The position numbers were made by a program, and so were the translations under genes. From the NCBI GenBank assembly GCA_964448935.1, contig CAYVBE010000075.1, forward strand, positions 1-16,745: a DNA stretch of 16,745 nt. Direction: 5' to 3'. Below the pieces are notes generated by a model, which saw only the letters and a program-made list of their open reading frames with translations, searched no databases and had not been told where the DNA came from. Positions 6,702 through 14,913 of this stretch are shown here, in pieces; the stretch's first letter is position 1, and every line of letters starts with the position of its first letter. This DNA is from CAYVBE01 sp964448935. GTDB lineage: Bacteria; Planctomycetota; Brocadiia; SM23-32.

Positions 6702-7049
6702 ATGAAACATGCGCACTACAGCGATGTCGAAGCCAAACCCGTCACGGCGGAGGGCAGCCGCAAGGCCACGGTCCGCTGGCTCATCGGGCCCACAGAGGCG
6801 CCGAATTTTTCCATGCGGCGCTTCGAGCTGGAAGCCGGCGGCAACACACCCCTGCATGACCACCCCTGGGAGCACGAAATCTACTTCCTTGAGGGAGAAG
6901 GCAGCGTCCGCCACGAAGGGGGCAGCACGCCCGTCAAAGCCGGCGACGTGGTGCTGATCGAGCCGGGGGAGGAGCACGGCGTCTTCGCCGACGCCGGCAC
7001 GCCGCTCGTGTTCCTGTGCATGATCCCGAACGAAGGCGCGGGCCACTGA
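6702..7049 (+). CDS. Small cupin-2 domain protein
   Basis: 115 residues forming one beta-barrel cupin domain. Motif 1 is visible with His52, His54 and Glu59 (PLHDHPWEHE), and motif 2 with PGEEHG (Pro88, Gly89, His92); these side chains normally bind a divalent metal. Small stand-alone cupins near sugar genes include sugar isomerases, dioxygenases and sugar-binding proteins, so the reaction is not determined. It starts 14 bp after the hydrolase stop, and no promoter is seen between, so it is likely cotranscribed; the ribosome binding site is weak. Its stop lies one base from the stop of the convergent TauE/SafE gene, leaving no room for a terminator. Confidence 0.85.
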   Translation: MKHAHYSDVEAKPVTAEGSRKATVRWLIGPTEAPNFSMRRFELEAGGNTPLHDHPWEHEIYFLEGEGSVRHEGGSTPVKAGDVVLIEPGEEHGVFADAGTPLVFLCMIPNEGAGH

Positions 7050-7050
7050 C

Positions 7051-7803
7051 TCACAGGATAGCCCTGAGGGTGACGACCAGCCCGAAAATGGCGATGAGCG
7101 CATGGGCCCGGACCCGAAAGCGATTCGCCGTGTCCGCCCGGGATAACTTGTGTCCCACCACCACGCCGATCACCGTCAGCGGCAGTGCCGCAAGCAACGC
7201 CACCATCACCGATCCGCTGAAGGCGTCACCGATCAGCCGCACCATCACCAGACGATAGGTGCTCATGGCGATGAAGATGCACTGGATCGTGGCCTTCATC
7301 GTCCGCGCATCCTCTTCTAAGGCATAGAGATACAGCACCAGCGGAGGCCCGCCCGTCACAAAGGCGCCGCTCAGGAACCCACCCAGAACACCGATCAGAG
7401 GTCCGGCGAACGCCGGTGGTTTGCGCCGGATGCGGATCCCCAGAGCCCCGATGATTCCGGCAGCGATGAGGAAGACCCCGAGGGTCACCCGGAAGACCGG
7501 CAGGTCGCCCGTTTTCACGATGAACAGGTAGCCGAGGGGCGTCCCGGCCGCCACGCCCATCAGGATCAGCCCCACCCTCTTCCAACGGATGCCGCCCTGT
7601 GCCCGGGAGATGCGAAGCAGCACGACCAGCAGCACCAGCGACCCGGCGGTCACCACGCCGGCCATCGGCTCCATCCGGTAGGGCAACAGCGCGAATACGC
7701 TCATGGCGGCCATGCCGAAACCGAACCCGCCGTAGCCGTGCACCACTGCGGCCACGGCTATGATGCCAACTATGAGCGCTATGCCGGACGTGCCGGGATC
7801 CAT
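7051..7803 (-). CDS. TauE/SafE family membrane permease
   Basis: 250 residues, very hydrophobic, with about eight membrane segments (roughly 7-25, 31-46, 50-64, 77-95, 104-122, 133-160, 171-190, 200-249). It carries the glycine- and proline-rich GGFLSGAFVTGGPPLVLYL segment (141-159) typical of the TauE/SafE family, whose members export sulfite, sulfoacetate and other organic anions. The transported compound cannot be read from the sequence. It is the last gene of a minus-strand run with the SGNH hydrolase (23 bp upstream) and the zinc dehydrogenase. No good ribosome binding site precedes the ATG at 7803, which suggests coupling to the upstream gene or a slightly different start. Confidence 0.85.
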   Translation of the reverse strand: MDPGTSGIALIVGIIAVAAVVHGYGGFGFGMAAMSVFALLPYRMEPMAGVVTAGSLVLLVVLLRISRAQGGIRWKRVGLILMGVAAGTPLGYLFIVKTGDLPVFRVTLGVFLIAAGIIGALGIRIRRKPPAFAGPLIGVLGGFLSGAFVTGGPPLVLYLYALEEDARTMKATIQCIFIAMSTYRLVMVRLIGDAFSGSVMVALLAALPLTVIGVVVGHKLSRADTANRFRVRAHALIAIFGLVVTLRAIL

Positions 7804-7826
7804 AGATCAGGTGGCGCTAAAGTGGG

Positions 7827-8459
7827 TCAGATGGCGCCGACCGTCCGCAGCCAGGCACGCGCGATCAGGGCGTGGCCGGCGGGGGTCGGGTGCACCCCGT
7901 CGCCCGCCCAGGAGGCGGGCTCCCGGCGGGCACAGGCCTGGGCGAATTCGCCGTCCAGCGGCACGAGCGGTGCGTCGAGCTCACGCGCCAGCTCGCGGGT
8001 AACCTGGATTCGCGGGTCAAGGTCCGGCCGCCACTCAGCGCGGTCGGGCGGATGCGGCACCAGGAAGGGCTCCATCAGGATGAGCCGGGCGTCGAGTTCG
8101 TCCCGCACCCGCGTCAGGATATGGTGGTAGTCGGCGGTCCACTGCTCGATGGGCGTCCCGCCGCCGCTGCCCATGCCGTGCCACGTGTCGTTAATGCCGA
8201 TCATGATGCTCACCCAGTCCGGCGCCAGCGCGATGCAGTCCTCCTGCCAGCGCTCCCGCAGGTGCGCCACGCGGTTGCCCCCGATGCCGCGATTCAAGAA
8301 ACGCACGCCGCGCTCCGGGTATGCGGCGGAGAACCACGCGGAGGCCATCATGGCATACCCACATCCCATGTCGCCACCAGTTTCGCGGTTGCGTCCGCAA
8401 TCAGTGATGCTGTCGCCCTGGAAAAGCACCAGGGCGCCTTCTTCGATCAACGGGGTCAT
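7827..8459 (-). CDS. SGNH/GDSL-family hydrolase (probable carbohydrate esterase)
   Basis: 210 residues with all SGNH blocks: GDSIT with nucleophile Ser17, RGIGGNR (58-63) with the oxyanion glycine, GIND with Asn90, and DGVHP with Asp187 and His190. The length and lack of signal peptide match cytoplasmic GDSL esterases that deacetylate sugars. I start at the ATG at 8459 because AAAGGA lies a few bases upstream; a TTG five codons earlier (8474) is the alternative. It lies 41 bp after the zinc dehydrogenase gene and 23 bp before the permease gene, so probably one transcript. Acetyl-sugar substrates are an inference from the neighbouring CE7 esterase and GH genes. Confidence 0.9.
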   Translation of the reverse strand: MTPLIEEGALVLFQGDSITDCGRNRETGGDMGCGYAMMASAWFSAAYPERGVRFLNRGIGGNRVAHLRERWQEDCIALAPDWVSIMIGINDTWHGMGSGGGTPIEQWTADYHHILTRVRDELDARLILMEPFLVPHPPDRAEWRPDLDPRIQVTRELARELDAPLVPLDGEFAQACARREPASWAGDGVHPTPAGHALIARAWLRTVGAI

Positions 8460-8500
8460 GCGATGTCCTTTCAAGGTGCAGAAGACGGGCAGACGATGGC

Positions 8501-9517
8501 TCAGAGCTCAATGAAGACCTTCATGGCCTCGAGCCCCTGCTCGTCTATGAAGCGGTAAGCGTCCTCGTAGTCCTCGAAGGCGAAATGCTTCGAGTCGAGC
8601 GGCTCGGTGATGACCTCGCCTTCGCCGATGCGGCGGACGGCCTGCTCATAATCCTCGTGAAGATACATCAGGGAGCCGATCATGGTCAACTGCCACTCCC
8701 CCACGCAGGAGAGCGGGACGCGGGGCTTCTCCTCGTAGAGGGCCACGTTCACGATGGTGCCGCCCTTGTTGATGTTGTCAATGGCCTGGTTGATGGCGGG
8801 CTCCGCGCCGGCGCAGTCGAACACCAGATCGTAGCCATCCTCGCAGAAGACGCGCTCCGCGGCCTCGCCCAGGGATTCCCCCGAGGCGTTGGACGTCTGC
8901 TCGATGCCGCACTGCCGGGCCACGTTCAGCCGGAAATCGCTGACGTCCGTCGTCAGCACGTTGGCCCCCCGGCAGCGGGCCATCTGGGAGACCAGGTTGC
9001 CGATGGTGCCCGCGCCGAGCACGACGGCGTTGCGCCCCACCACGTCTCCAGGCCGCCCCGTGGCGTGAACGGCCACCGAGCAAGGCTCCACCATGGCCCC
9101 CTGCTCGTGGGTGAAGTCGTCGGGCAGGAGCACGAGCTTCTCCGCGTCGGTCACGAAGAGGTCCTGCACGCAGCCCGGCGCCTGGAAGCCCTCGACCTTC
9201 AGGTTGTAGCAGATGTTGTAATCGCCGCTTCGGCACGCCCTGCACTCGCCGCAGACGATCTGCGGGCGCGCGGTGGCCTTCGAGCCCGGCGTGACGCCCT
9301 CGACGCCCTCCCCCACTGCCTCGACCTCCGCACTGAACTCGTGACCCTGCACCACCGGGTAGCTGGTAAAGGGGTGCTTGCCGTGCCAGACGTGAACGTC
9401 GCTGCCGCAGATGCCGATGCGCTTCACGCGCAGCAGCACCTGCCCCGGACCGGGCTCCGGCGGCTCCGCGTCGCGGAATTCGATCTCGCCCGGCTCGGTC
9501 ATCACAGCCTGTCTCAT
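8501..9517 (-). CDS. Zinc-dependent alcohol dehydrogenase (MDR superfamily, polyol/threonine dehydrogenase-like)
   Basis: 338 residues. Catalytic zinc ligands are Cys37 (GICGSD), His59-Glu60 (GHE) and Glu144; the structural zinc is held by Cys89, Cys92, Cys95 and Cys103. The Rossmann motif GAGTIG (168-173) is followed by Asp191, which favours NAD over NADP. This is the pattern of sorbitol, threonine, galactitol and related sugar-alcohol dehydrogenases, so it probably interconverts a sugar alcohol or sugar and its keto form; the exact substrate is unknown. The ATG at 9517 has AGGAGAG upstream. It is the first gene of the run that continues with the SGNH hydrolase and TauE/SafE permease, under the promoter at 9551-9579. 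Confidence 0.9.
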   Translation of the reverse strand: MRQAVMTEPGEIEFRDAEPPEPGPGQVLLRVKRIGICGSDVHVWHGKHPFTSYPVVQGHEFSAEVEAVGEGVEGVTPGSKATARPQIVCGECRACRSGDYNICYNLKVEGFQAPGCVQDLFVTDAEKLVLLPDDFTHEQGAMVEPCSVAVHATGRPGDVVGRNAVVLGAGTIGNLVSQMARCRGANVLTTDVSDFRLNVARQCGIEQTSNASGESLGEAAERVFCEDGYDLVFDCAGAEPAINQAIDNINKGGTIVNVALYEEKPRVPLSCVGEWQLTMIGSLMYLHEDYEQAVRRIGEGEVITEPLDSKHFAFEDYEDAYRFIDEQGLEAMKVFIEL

Positions 9518-9550
9518 GGTTCTCTCTCCTCTGGAATTGCCCGTCCCGCC

Positions 9551-9579
9551 AGTATCCCATCCGCTCCCGGTTCCGTCAA
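9551..9579 (-). promoter_or_regulatory. Sigma-70-type promoter for the dehydrogenase operon
   Basis: On the minus strand TTGACG (9579-9574), a 17-bp spacer and GATACT (9556-9551) form a good promoter. Predicted start is near 9544, about 27 bases before the ATG at 9517. It stands back to back with the plus-strand promoter at 9600-9627. Confidence 0.65.
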
Positions 9580-9599
9580 CCGACCGGCCGGCCCTGCGT

Positions 9600-9627
9600 T
9601 TGACACGTCACCGGGGCGGCGCAGAAT
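9600..9627 (+). promoter_or_regulatory. Probable sigma-70-type promoter for the membrane protein
   Basis: TTGACA (9600-9605), a 16-bp spacer and CAGAAT (9622-9627, 4 of 6 matches). Predicted start is near 9634, about 48 bases before the ATG at 9682. The -35 box is perfect and the -10 box is weak. Confidence 0.5.
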
Positions 9628-9681
9628 CTATACGGGATCGGGCATGAGGGCGACCATCACCTGGGCATCGCGGGAGGGCAT

Positions 9682-10638
9682 ATGAGGAGTTCGGTACCGG
9701 ATGCGGTTGAATCGGCGTTCCGCTGGATGATTCGCGTTCTTTTTCGCCCCTTCTCCCTGTCGAAATGGCTGGTGCTGGGCTTCTGTGCATTTCTCGCCTC
9801 TCTGGGTCCGGGCGGGTGCCGGGGGATGAGGTTCCGCTTCCACGTGAGGAACCCCCAGCACATTGATGTCGCCTATATGGCGGGCGACGTATCAGACTGG
9901 CTGTCTGCCAATCTGGCGCTCGCACTGCTCGCCGGCGGAACCATCCTGCTGATCGTGATCGCCGTGGGCGTTCTCCTGCTGTGGCTGGGCAGCCGGGGGG
10001 AGTTTATGTTCCTGGACGGCGTGGTGCACAACCGCGCCCGCGTCAGCGAACCCTGGAAACGGCTGAAGCGTCCCGCCAACAGCCTGTTCAAGCTGCGGCT
10101 CGTGCTGGCACTGGCCGCCTTTTTCCTGGTGGTGTTTCTCGCCGTCGCCTGTCTCGCGCTGGCCTGGACGGACATGCGCGTGGGGAGGTTCGGGCCGGGC
10201 GCTCTCGCGGCGCTGCTGCTCGGTCTTGTCTTGATCGTCCCGACCACGCTTGCCTTCGCGCTGGTAGGGGCAGTGCTGACGGACTTCGTGGCCCCGGTGA
10301 TGTACGTGAAGGACCTTCTGGTCGTGCAGGCCTGCGGGGAGGTATGGCACCGATTGATTCGGCCGAACCTGGGCGCCTTCGCACTCTTCTATGTGCTACG
10401 GGTCCTTCTCGCCATGGGGGCCATGATCGTAGTATTCGCAGGCACGTGCCTCACGTGCTGCATCGCCGCCCTTCCCTACATCAGCTCGGTGGTGTTCCTG
10501 CCGGTGGCCGTCTTCTTCCGGGCCTATCCCCTGTTCTTCCCGGCCGGCTTCGGACCGGAGTGGGACCCGGGCATGAAGTTCCCGGAGGAAGCGTCGGGTC
10601 CCCCGGAATTGCCAGAGGCCGTGCAGAGCCACGGTTGA
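9682..10638 (+). CDS. Multi-pass membrane protein of unknown function
   Basis: 318 residues with about six membrane segments (roughly 28-43, 76-103, 138-162, 173-206, 231-258, 262-288). A short loop after the second segment carries RGEFMFLDGVVHNRA (105-119), which resembles a conserved loop I associate with uncharacterised multi-pass DUF proteins of archaea and planctomycete-like bacteria; that assignment is from memory and tentative. Cysteine-rich spots occur at 35-46 and 256-260. No enzyme motif is seen. The ATG has GGGAGG (9672-9677) just upstream. It is a single gene between the divergent dehydrogenase operon and a convergent GH43-like gene whose stop is 15 bp away, so it may have no link to the sugar genes. 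Confidence 0.8.
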   Translation: MRSSVPDAVESAFRWMIRVLFRPFSLSKWLVLGFCAFLASLGPGGCRGMRFRFHVRNPQHIDVAYMAGDVSDWLSANLALALLAGGTILLIVIAVGVLLLWLGSRGEFMFLDGVVHNRARVSEPWKRLKRPANSLFKLRLVLALAAFFLVVFLAVACLALAWTDMRVGRFGPGALAALLLGLVLIVPTTLAFALVGAVLTDFVAPVMYVKDLLVVQACGEVWHRLIRPNLGAFALFYVLRVLLAMGAMIVVFAGTCLTCCIAALPYISSVVFLPVAVFFRAYPLFFPAGFGPEWDPGMKFPEEASGPPELPEAVQSHG

Positions 10639-10653
10639 CCTGTTTCGCGCCAG

Positions 10654-11562
10654 TCAAGCTTTCTCCCAGCGCAGGCGGGCCAGCTTTATGCCCTGCCAGT
10701 CGGCCAGGTCGCTGATGTAATACTGCCCCTCGTGCCGCACGATCTCCGGCGCCTTGATGGGCATCACGGCGACCAGTTTCGAGTCGTCATTGACGCCGAA
10801 GTTGTAGGGGTCGCGCGAGCGATAGATGTAGGTGTCGAAGCTGATCGAGCTGGAGCGGAAGAGGTAGTAGAAGCCGTCCATCTCCACCACGAACGGGCTT
10901 TCGGCGGAGACGGGGCCGTTCCCGCCCCGGCCGCCTTCGGAGACGATGGTGTAATCCGACCACCGCTCCAGGTCGTCCGAGGTGCGCAGGATGACGAACG
11001 ACCGCTTCCACCCGTTGCCGCTGACCGTGGTGACGCAGAGGTAGAGGAAATACCTGCCCCCGCTCTTCAGCACCATCACGTCCCGCCCGCCGTCCTGCAT
11101 AAGCCGGGATGTGCCGTCCGTGTCCAGCTTCCGCCGGTAGTCCACGCCGTCCTCGGAGGTCATCACGTGGACGCCGCCGGAATGATAGAGGCAGTAATAC
11201 GTGTCTTCGACTTTGAGGAAGAACGGCGCCCCGATGCCCTCCGGCGGCCCCTGGCTCTCGCCGTACTGGGCCTGTGCGCGCGCCCTGACGCCGCGCGGCC
11301 CCCACGGGCCATCTTCGAGCGAGTCGCCCTCCCAGCCGTAGAGCAGCCGCCCCACCGCCGTGCCGCGGATGCAGGCCCAGAGCTGCCATTTGCCGTTCTC
11401 CGCCTGTATGAATCCGTGGTCCACCACGTGCTGCCGCTCGGGATCGGGGCCGGCCAGTTCGCCCAGGTCGGGCACGCGGCATATGCGCCACCAGTCGCCC
11501 TCGATCACGGGCACACGAGGGACGGAAATATTGTTTTCCTGTTCATCGTAGCCATTCTGCAT
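10654..11562 (-). CDS. GH43-like five-bladed beta-propeller glycoside hydrolase
   Basis: 302 residues with the repeated short-strand pattern (..YYCLYHSGG.., ..YFLYLCVTT.., ..FYYLFRSSS..) of a five-bladed beta-propeller as in GH43, GH32, GH117 and GH130. Likely catalytic acids are Asp49 (VVDHG, base), Asp161 (GRDVMV, transition-state stabiliser) and Glu221 (AESPFV, acid), which match the usual three carboxylates of the GH43/GH32 group. No signal peptide, so probably an intracellular enzyme removing arabinose, xylose or galactose-type units; exact family and substrate uncertain. The start is set at 11562 because AGGAG lies seven bases upstream; in-frame ATGs at 11577 and 11709 lack such a site, and the latter would overlap the divergent gene. 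Confidence 0.75.
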   Translation of the reverse strand: MQNGYDEQENNISVPRVPVIEGDWWRICRVPDLGELAGPDPERQHVVDHGFIQAENGKWQLWACIRGTAVGRLLYGWEGDSLEDGPWGPRGVRARAQAQYGESQGPPEGIGAPFFLKVEDTYYCLYHSGGVHVMTSEDGVDYRRKLDTDGTSRLMQDGGRDVMVLKSGGRYFLYLCVTTVSGNGWKRSFVILRTSDDLERWSDYTIVSEGGRGGNGPVSAESPFVVEMDGFYYLFRSSSISFDTYIYRSRDPYNFGVNDDSKLVAVMPIKAPEIVRHEGQYYISDLADWQGIKLARLRWEKA

Positions 11563-11641
11563 TCCGGGACTCCTCATCACGATTGGGGCAAAAGGGCAGT
11601 ACGGTGCCCGACATGTTACCGGCCGGCGCGGCTCCTTTCCA

Positions 11642-11668
11642 TTGAACCGAAGCCCCGCGTGCGATAAC
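11642..11668 (+). promoter_or_regulatory. Weak candidate promoter for the FucI-like gene
   Basis: TTGAAC (11642-11647), a 15-bp spacer and GATAAC (11663-11668) lie about 40 bases before the ATG at 11709 in the 146-bp divergent gap. The spacer is short, so this is a tentative call. No strong promoter toward the GH43-like gene was found in the same gap. Confidence 0.3.
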
Positions 11669-11708
11669 TTGCCCTTTCGGCCGACAAGCCAACTGAAAGG
11701 AGATCGCA

Positions 11709-13127
11709 ATGAACGAAGCAGCCGCGGAGATGCGGATCGGTGTGCTGTCCTTTTCCGACGGGCGGAAACGGGTCCACGAGGACTTGCGTGAACGTATCGA
11801 AGCCCATGAGCGGCGCCTCGTTGAGGTGCTCGAAGACGTAGGCGCCACCGTGGTGGGCGGGCCCGAGCCGGTCTGGCGGCCGCGGATGGCGGTGCAGCAG
11901 GCGAAGCAGCTCATCGCGGAGGACGTGGCCAGCGTGGTGTTCAATATACCGGTGTTCGCCTTCCCGAACCTGAGCGCCATAGCGGCGGCGGTGCTGGAAA
12001 AGCCCGTGGCCATCGCCTCGCCCGGCGAGCCCGGCCTGCCGGGTATGGGCGGCCTGCTGGCAGCGGGCGGCGGTCTGCACCAGATGGGGATGTTCGAGGA
12101 GCGCATATGGGGGCCCTACGACTCCGCGGAGACGCGACGCCGGCTTGAGGCATTCGTGCGGGGCACCGGCGCGCGCCACGCCCTGCGCGGGCAGGTGTAC
12201 GGGCAGATCGGCGGCCGCTCGATCGGCATGTTGACCGGCGTCTCCAGCAGCCCGGCCGAGTGGCTGCACGTGTTCGGGGTGGACATTGACCACGCGGACG
12301 AGAGCGAGATACTGCGCATCGCCGAGGAGGTGTCGGACGAGGAGCGCGCGCGGATCGTGGACTGGCTGGAGGAGAACGTCGGCGAGGTCAACTACGCGGC
12401 GGACAGCAAGCTGACGCGCGAGAACCTGGAGTTCCAGGCAGCCTGTGCCGAGGCCGTAAAGCGCATCATCCAGGAGCGGCAGTTCGACTTCATCGGCATC
12501 AAGTGCCACTACGACATGTCCGAGTATTACTGCACGCAGTGCCTCTCGGCGGCCTTCCTGCCGGGTCGGCTGGACTGGGACGGCGAGCGCCCGCCCGTCG
12601 CCTGCGCCTGCGAAGCGGACGGCGACGCGGCCCTGACCATGCAGGTGCTCCAGCTCATCAGCGGCCTGCCCGCCCTGTTCCTTGACCTGCGCCACTTCGA
12701 CACGGAGACGGGCCTCTGGACCCTCTGCAACTGCGGCGGGCAGTCCAATTACTACTCCCGTCGCTCGGACGATCCCGGAGAGAACCTGGAACCGGTCGAG
12801 CTGGTGCCCGTCATCACCAAATACGGGGGCGTCGGCGCGCACGTTCACTACGTGGCCGATCCCGGCCCGCTCACCTTCGCGCGGCTGGTGCACGATGACG
12901 AGCAACCGGCGCTGATCGCCTTCCGGGGCGATGCGGTGGAGGCGCAGCGGCAATGGGTGGAGGCAAGCTGCCCGGCCTGGCCGCACATTTTCGCACGCCT
13001 CGAGCCGGAGCCGCACGAGCTGCTGGACGAGCTGCACGCCAATCACGTACACGCAGTCGGCGGCGACTGGGTGGACGCGCTGGAGATGTTCGCCCGGACC
13101 GTGGGCATTCCCTTCGTGGAACTCTGA
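11709..13127 (+). CDS. L-fucose/L-arabinose isomerase-family protein
   Basis: 472 residues with the FucI/AraA fold order: an N-terminal Rossmann-like region (about 1-130), a central region, and a C-terminal segment with CEADGDAALT (Glu302) and FLDLRHFD (Asp326). These correspond to the two carboxylates that hold Mn2+ in L-fucose isomerase; His446 or His448 near the C-terminus would be the third ligand. The family interconverts aldoses and ketoses such as fucose, arabinose or rhamnulose-type sugars. This protein is shorter than classical fucose isomerase (~590) and close to arabinose isomerase (~500), so its substrate is open. GAAAGGAG precedes the ATG. It is a single gene, divergent from the GH43-like gene and convergent with the transketolase operon, with an 11-bp gap holding the palindrome CGGCCGGCCG (13129-13138). 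Confidence 0.8.
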   Translation: MNEAAAEMRIGVLSFSDGRKRVHEDLRERIEAHERRLVEVLEDVGATVVGGPEPVWRPRMAVQQAKQLIAEDVASVVFNIPVFAFPNLSAIAAAVLEKPVAIASPGEPGLPGMGGLLAAGGGLHQMGMFEERIWGPYDSAETRRRLEAFVRGTGARHALRGQVYGQIGGRSIGMLTGVSSSPAEWLHVFGVDIDHADESEILRIAEEVSDEERARIVDWLEENVGEVNYAADSKLTRENLEFQAACAEAVKRIIQERQFDFIGIKCHYDMSEYYCTQCLSAAFLPGRLDWDGERPPVACACEADGDAALTMQVLQLISGLPALFLDLRHFDTETGLWTLCNCGGQSNYYSRRSDDPGENLEPVELVPVITKYGGVGAHVHYVADPGPLTFARLVHDDEQPALIAFRGDAVEAQRQWVEASCPAWPHIFARLEPEPHELLDELHANHVHAVGGDWVDALEMFARTVGIPFVEL

Positions 13128-13138
13128 CGGCCGGCCGA

Positions 13139-14074
13139 CTATTTCATCGAGATCGCCCGCCGCGCGGCGTCGGTCACGGCCTCCGGGTGCAGGCCGGCGC
13201 GGCGGAGTATTTCCTCATAGGGACCCGATTCGCCGAATCGGTCCGGTATTCCCACCCGCAGCACGGGCACGGGGCAACGCCCGCAGAGCTCTTCGCAAAC
13301 GGCACCGCCGAAGCCGCCCATCACGTTGTGCTCCTCGACGGTGACGATGGCGCCGGTCTCCTCCGCTGCGCGCTCCAGGATGTCCCCGTCCAGCGGCTTC
13401 ACGGTGTGGAGGTCGAGCACGCGCGCCTCGACTCCGCCCTCCGCCAGCATCTCCGCCGCCTCCATGGCCGTCTTGACCCTGGTGCCGGTGGCGGCCAGAG
13501 TGACGTCGGAGCCGTCGCGGAGTATGATGCCCTTGCCCAGCTCGAACGGGTGGTCCGGGCCGTAGTCCTCGGTCACCTCCGCGCGGGAGAGCCGCAGAAA
13601 GACCGGCCCCTCGTGGTCGGTTATCGCGCGCACGGCCATCTGGGTCTCGGTTATGTCCGAGGGTGCAACCACGGTGATGCCCGGCACGGCGCGCATAACC
13701 GCCAGGTCCTCGACGGACTGGTGGCTGGCGCCGTCGGCGAAGTCGGACAGGCCCGCGTAGCCGCCGATGAGCTTGGCGTTCAGCCCGGTGTAGGCGATCT
13801 GTGCGCGCATCTGGTCGCCGGCGCGGAGCGCGACGAACAGCGCGAAGGTGCTGACGAACGGGATGTAGCCGCTTGCCGCGAACCCGGCGGCCGCGCTCAT
13901 CATGTTGGCCTCGGCAACGCCGAAGTTGAAGAAGCGGTCCGGATAGGCGCGCGCGAAGTGGCTGGTCTGAGTGGAGCTGCTCACGTCGGCGTCCAGCACG
14001 ACGATCCGGTCGTTCTCCTCGCCCAGCTTCACCAGTTCCTGGCCGAAGACGAGTCTCTGTGGTTTCGTGGTCAT
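13139..14074 (-). CDS. Transketolase, C-terminal subunit
   Basis: 311 residues: the pyrimidine-binding (Pyr) domain and C-terminal domain of a split transketolase. FNFGVAEAN (50-57) contains Glu55, the residue that activates thiamine diphosphate, and GASHQSVED (115-123) holds the conserved active-site His118. With the N-terminal subunit it moves two-carbon ketol units between sugar phosphates in the non-oxidative pentose phosphate pathway. The ATG at 14074 overlaps the stop of the N-terminal subunit as ATGA, with GGAGGTGA upstream, so translation is coupled. A longer in-frame extension to 14272 runs inside the upstream gene and is not used. Confidence 0.93.
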   Translation of the reverse strand: MTTKPQRLVFGQELVKLGEENDRIVVLDADVSSSTQTSHFARAYPDRFFNFGVAEANMMSAAAGFAASGYIPFVSTFALFVALRAGDQMRAQIAYTGLNAKLIGGYAGLSDFADGASHQSVEDLAVMRAVPGITVVAPSDITETQMAVRAITDHEGPVFLRLSRAEVTEDYGPDHPFELGKGIILRDGSDVTLAATGTRVKTAMEAAEMLAEGGVEARVLDLHTVKPLDGDILERAAEETGAIVTVEEHNVMGGFGGAVCEELCGRCPVPVLRVGIPDRFGESGPYEEILRRAGLHPEAVTDAARRAISMK

Positions 14075-14892
14075 CGGGTCACCTCCAGGTCGCCTCTGGC
14101 GGTTTCGTAGTCCTCCGGCGTCATTCGCTTGCCGTGCCACGCGCTCTCGCCTTCCATGAACGAGACGCCCTTTCCTTTCACCGTGTAGGCCACCACGGCC
14201 CGGGGGCCGCTCTCCGCCCTCCCCGCCCAGGTAACGGCCTCGTAGATCGGGCCGCACCGGTGCCCGTCGCACTCCTCGACCTCCCAGCCGAAGCTCCGCA
14301 TCTTCGCGGCCACGTCGCCCAGCGGCATGATCTCTTCGGTGCGGCCGTCGAGCTGGACGTCATTGCGGTCCACGATCACGATCAGGTTCGAGAGCCCGAA
14401 CTTGCGCGCGGACATCATGCCCTCCCAGTTCTGACCCTCCTGCAGCTCGCCGTCGCCCACGAGCACGTAGACCCTGCGGTCCGAACCGCTCAGACGCGCG
14501 GCGAGGGCCATGCCCACACCCACGCTGATGCCCATGCCCAGGGAACCGGAGGACATCTCCACGCCGGGCACCTTCCGCATGTCGGGGTGCCCCTGCAGGG
14601 GCGAACCGGCCCGGCGCAGCGTCTTGAGCCGGCCCTTCTCGATGAAGCCCTTCTCCGCAAGCACCGCGTAGAGCGTCGGGGCGGCGTGCCCCTTGGAGAG
14701 CACGAACCGGTCGCGATCCGGCCAGTCGGGCTCTCCGGGGCGCACCCGGAGTATCTCGCTGTAGAGGGTCCACATGATCTCCACCGACGAGAGCGACCCG
14801 CCGCAGTGCCCCGAGCCGGCGTGGTAGATGGTGTCTATGATCTGGCAGCGAAGCTGTGCGCACTCGGCGGCCAGTTTCTCGAAATCAGGCAA
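14071..14892 (-). CDS. Transketolase, N-terminal subunit
   Basis: 273 residues: the diphosphate-binding (PP) domain of a split transketolase. The thiamine-diphosphate motif GDGELQEGQ (146-154) runs to Asn177 (DRND), the usual GDG...N spacing. His29 (GSGHCGG), His69 (SKGHA) and His102 are the conserved substrate or cofactor histidines. The start codon is TTG at 14892, supported by GGGAGG six bases upstream; no ATG is available between it and the preceding gene. It is the middle gene of the operon, 21 bp after the TIM-barrel gene and overlapping the C-terminal subunit by 4 bp. Split transketolases are common in clostridia, archaea and many uncultured phyla, so the split itself is not unusual. 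Confidence 0.93.
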   Translation of the reverse strand: MPDFEKLAAECAQLRCQIIDTIYHAGSGHCGGSLSSVEIMWTLYSEILRVRPGEPDWPDRDRFVLSKGHAAPTLYAVLAEKGFIEKGRLKTLRRAGSPLQGHPDMRKVPGVEMSSGSLGMGISVGVGMALAARLSGSDRRVYVLVGDGELQEGQNWEGMMSARKFGLSNLIVIVDRNDVQLDGRTEEIMPLGDVAAKMRSFGWEVEECDGHRCGPIYEAVTWAGRAESGPRAVVAYTVKGKGVSFMEGESAWHGKRMTPEDYETARGDLEVTR

Positions 14893-14913
14893 TGTCGGCC
14901 TCCCGATCGGGTT

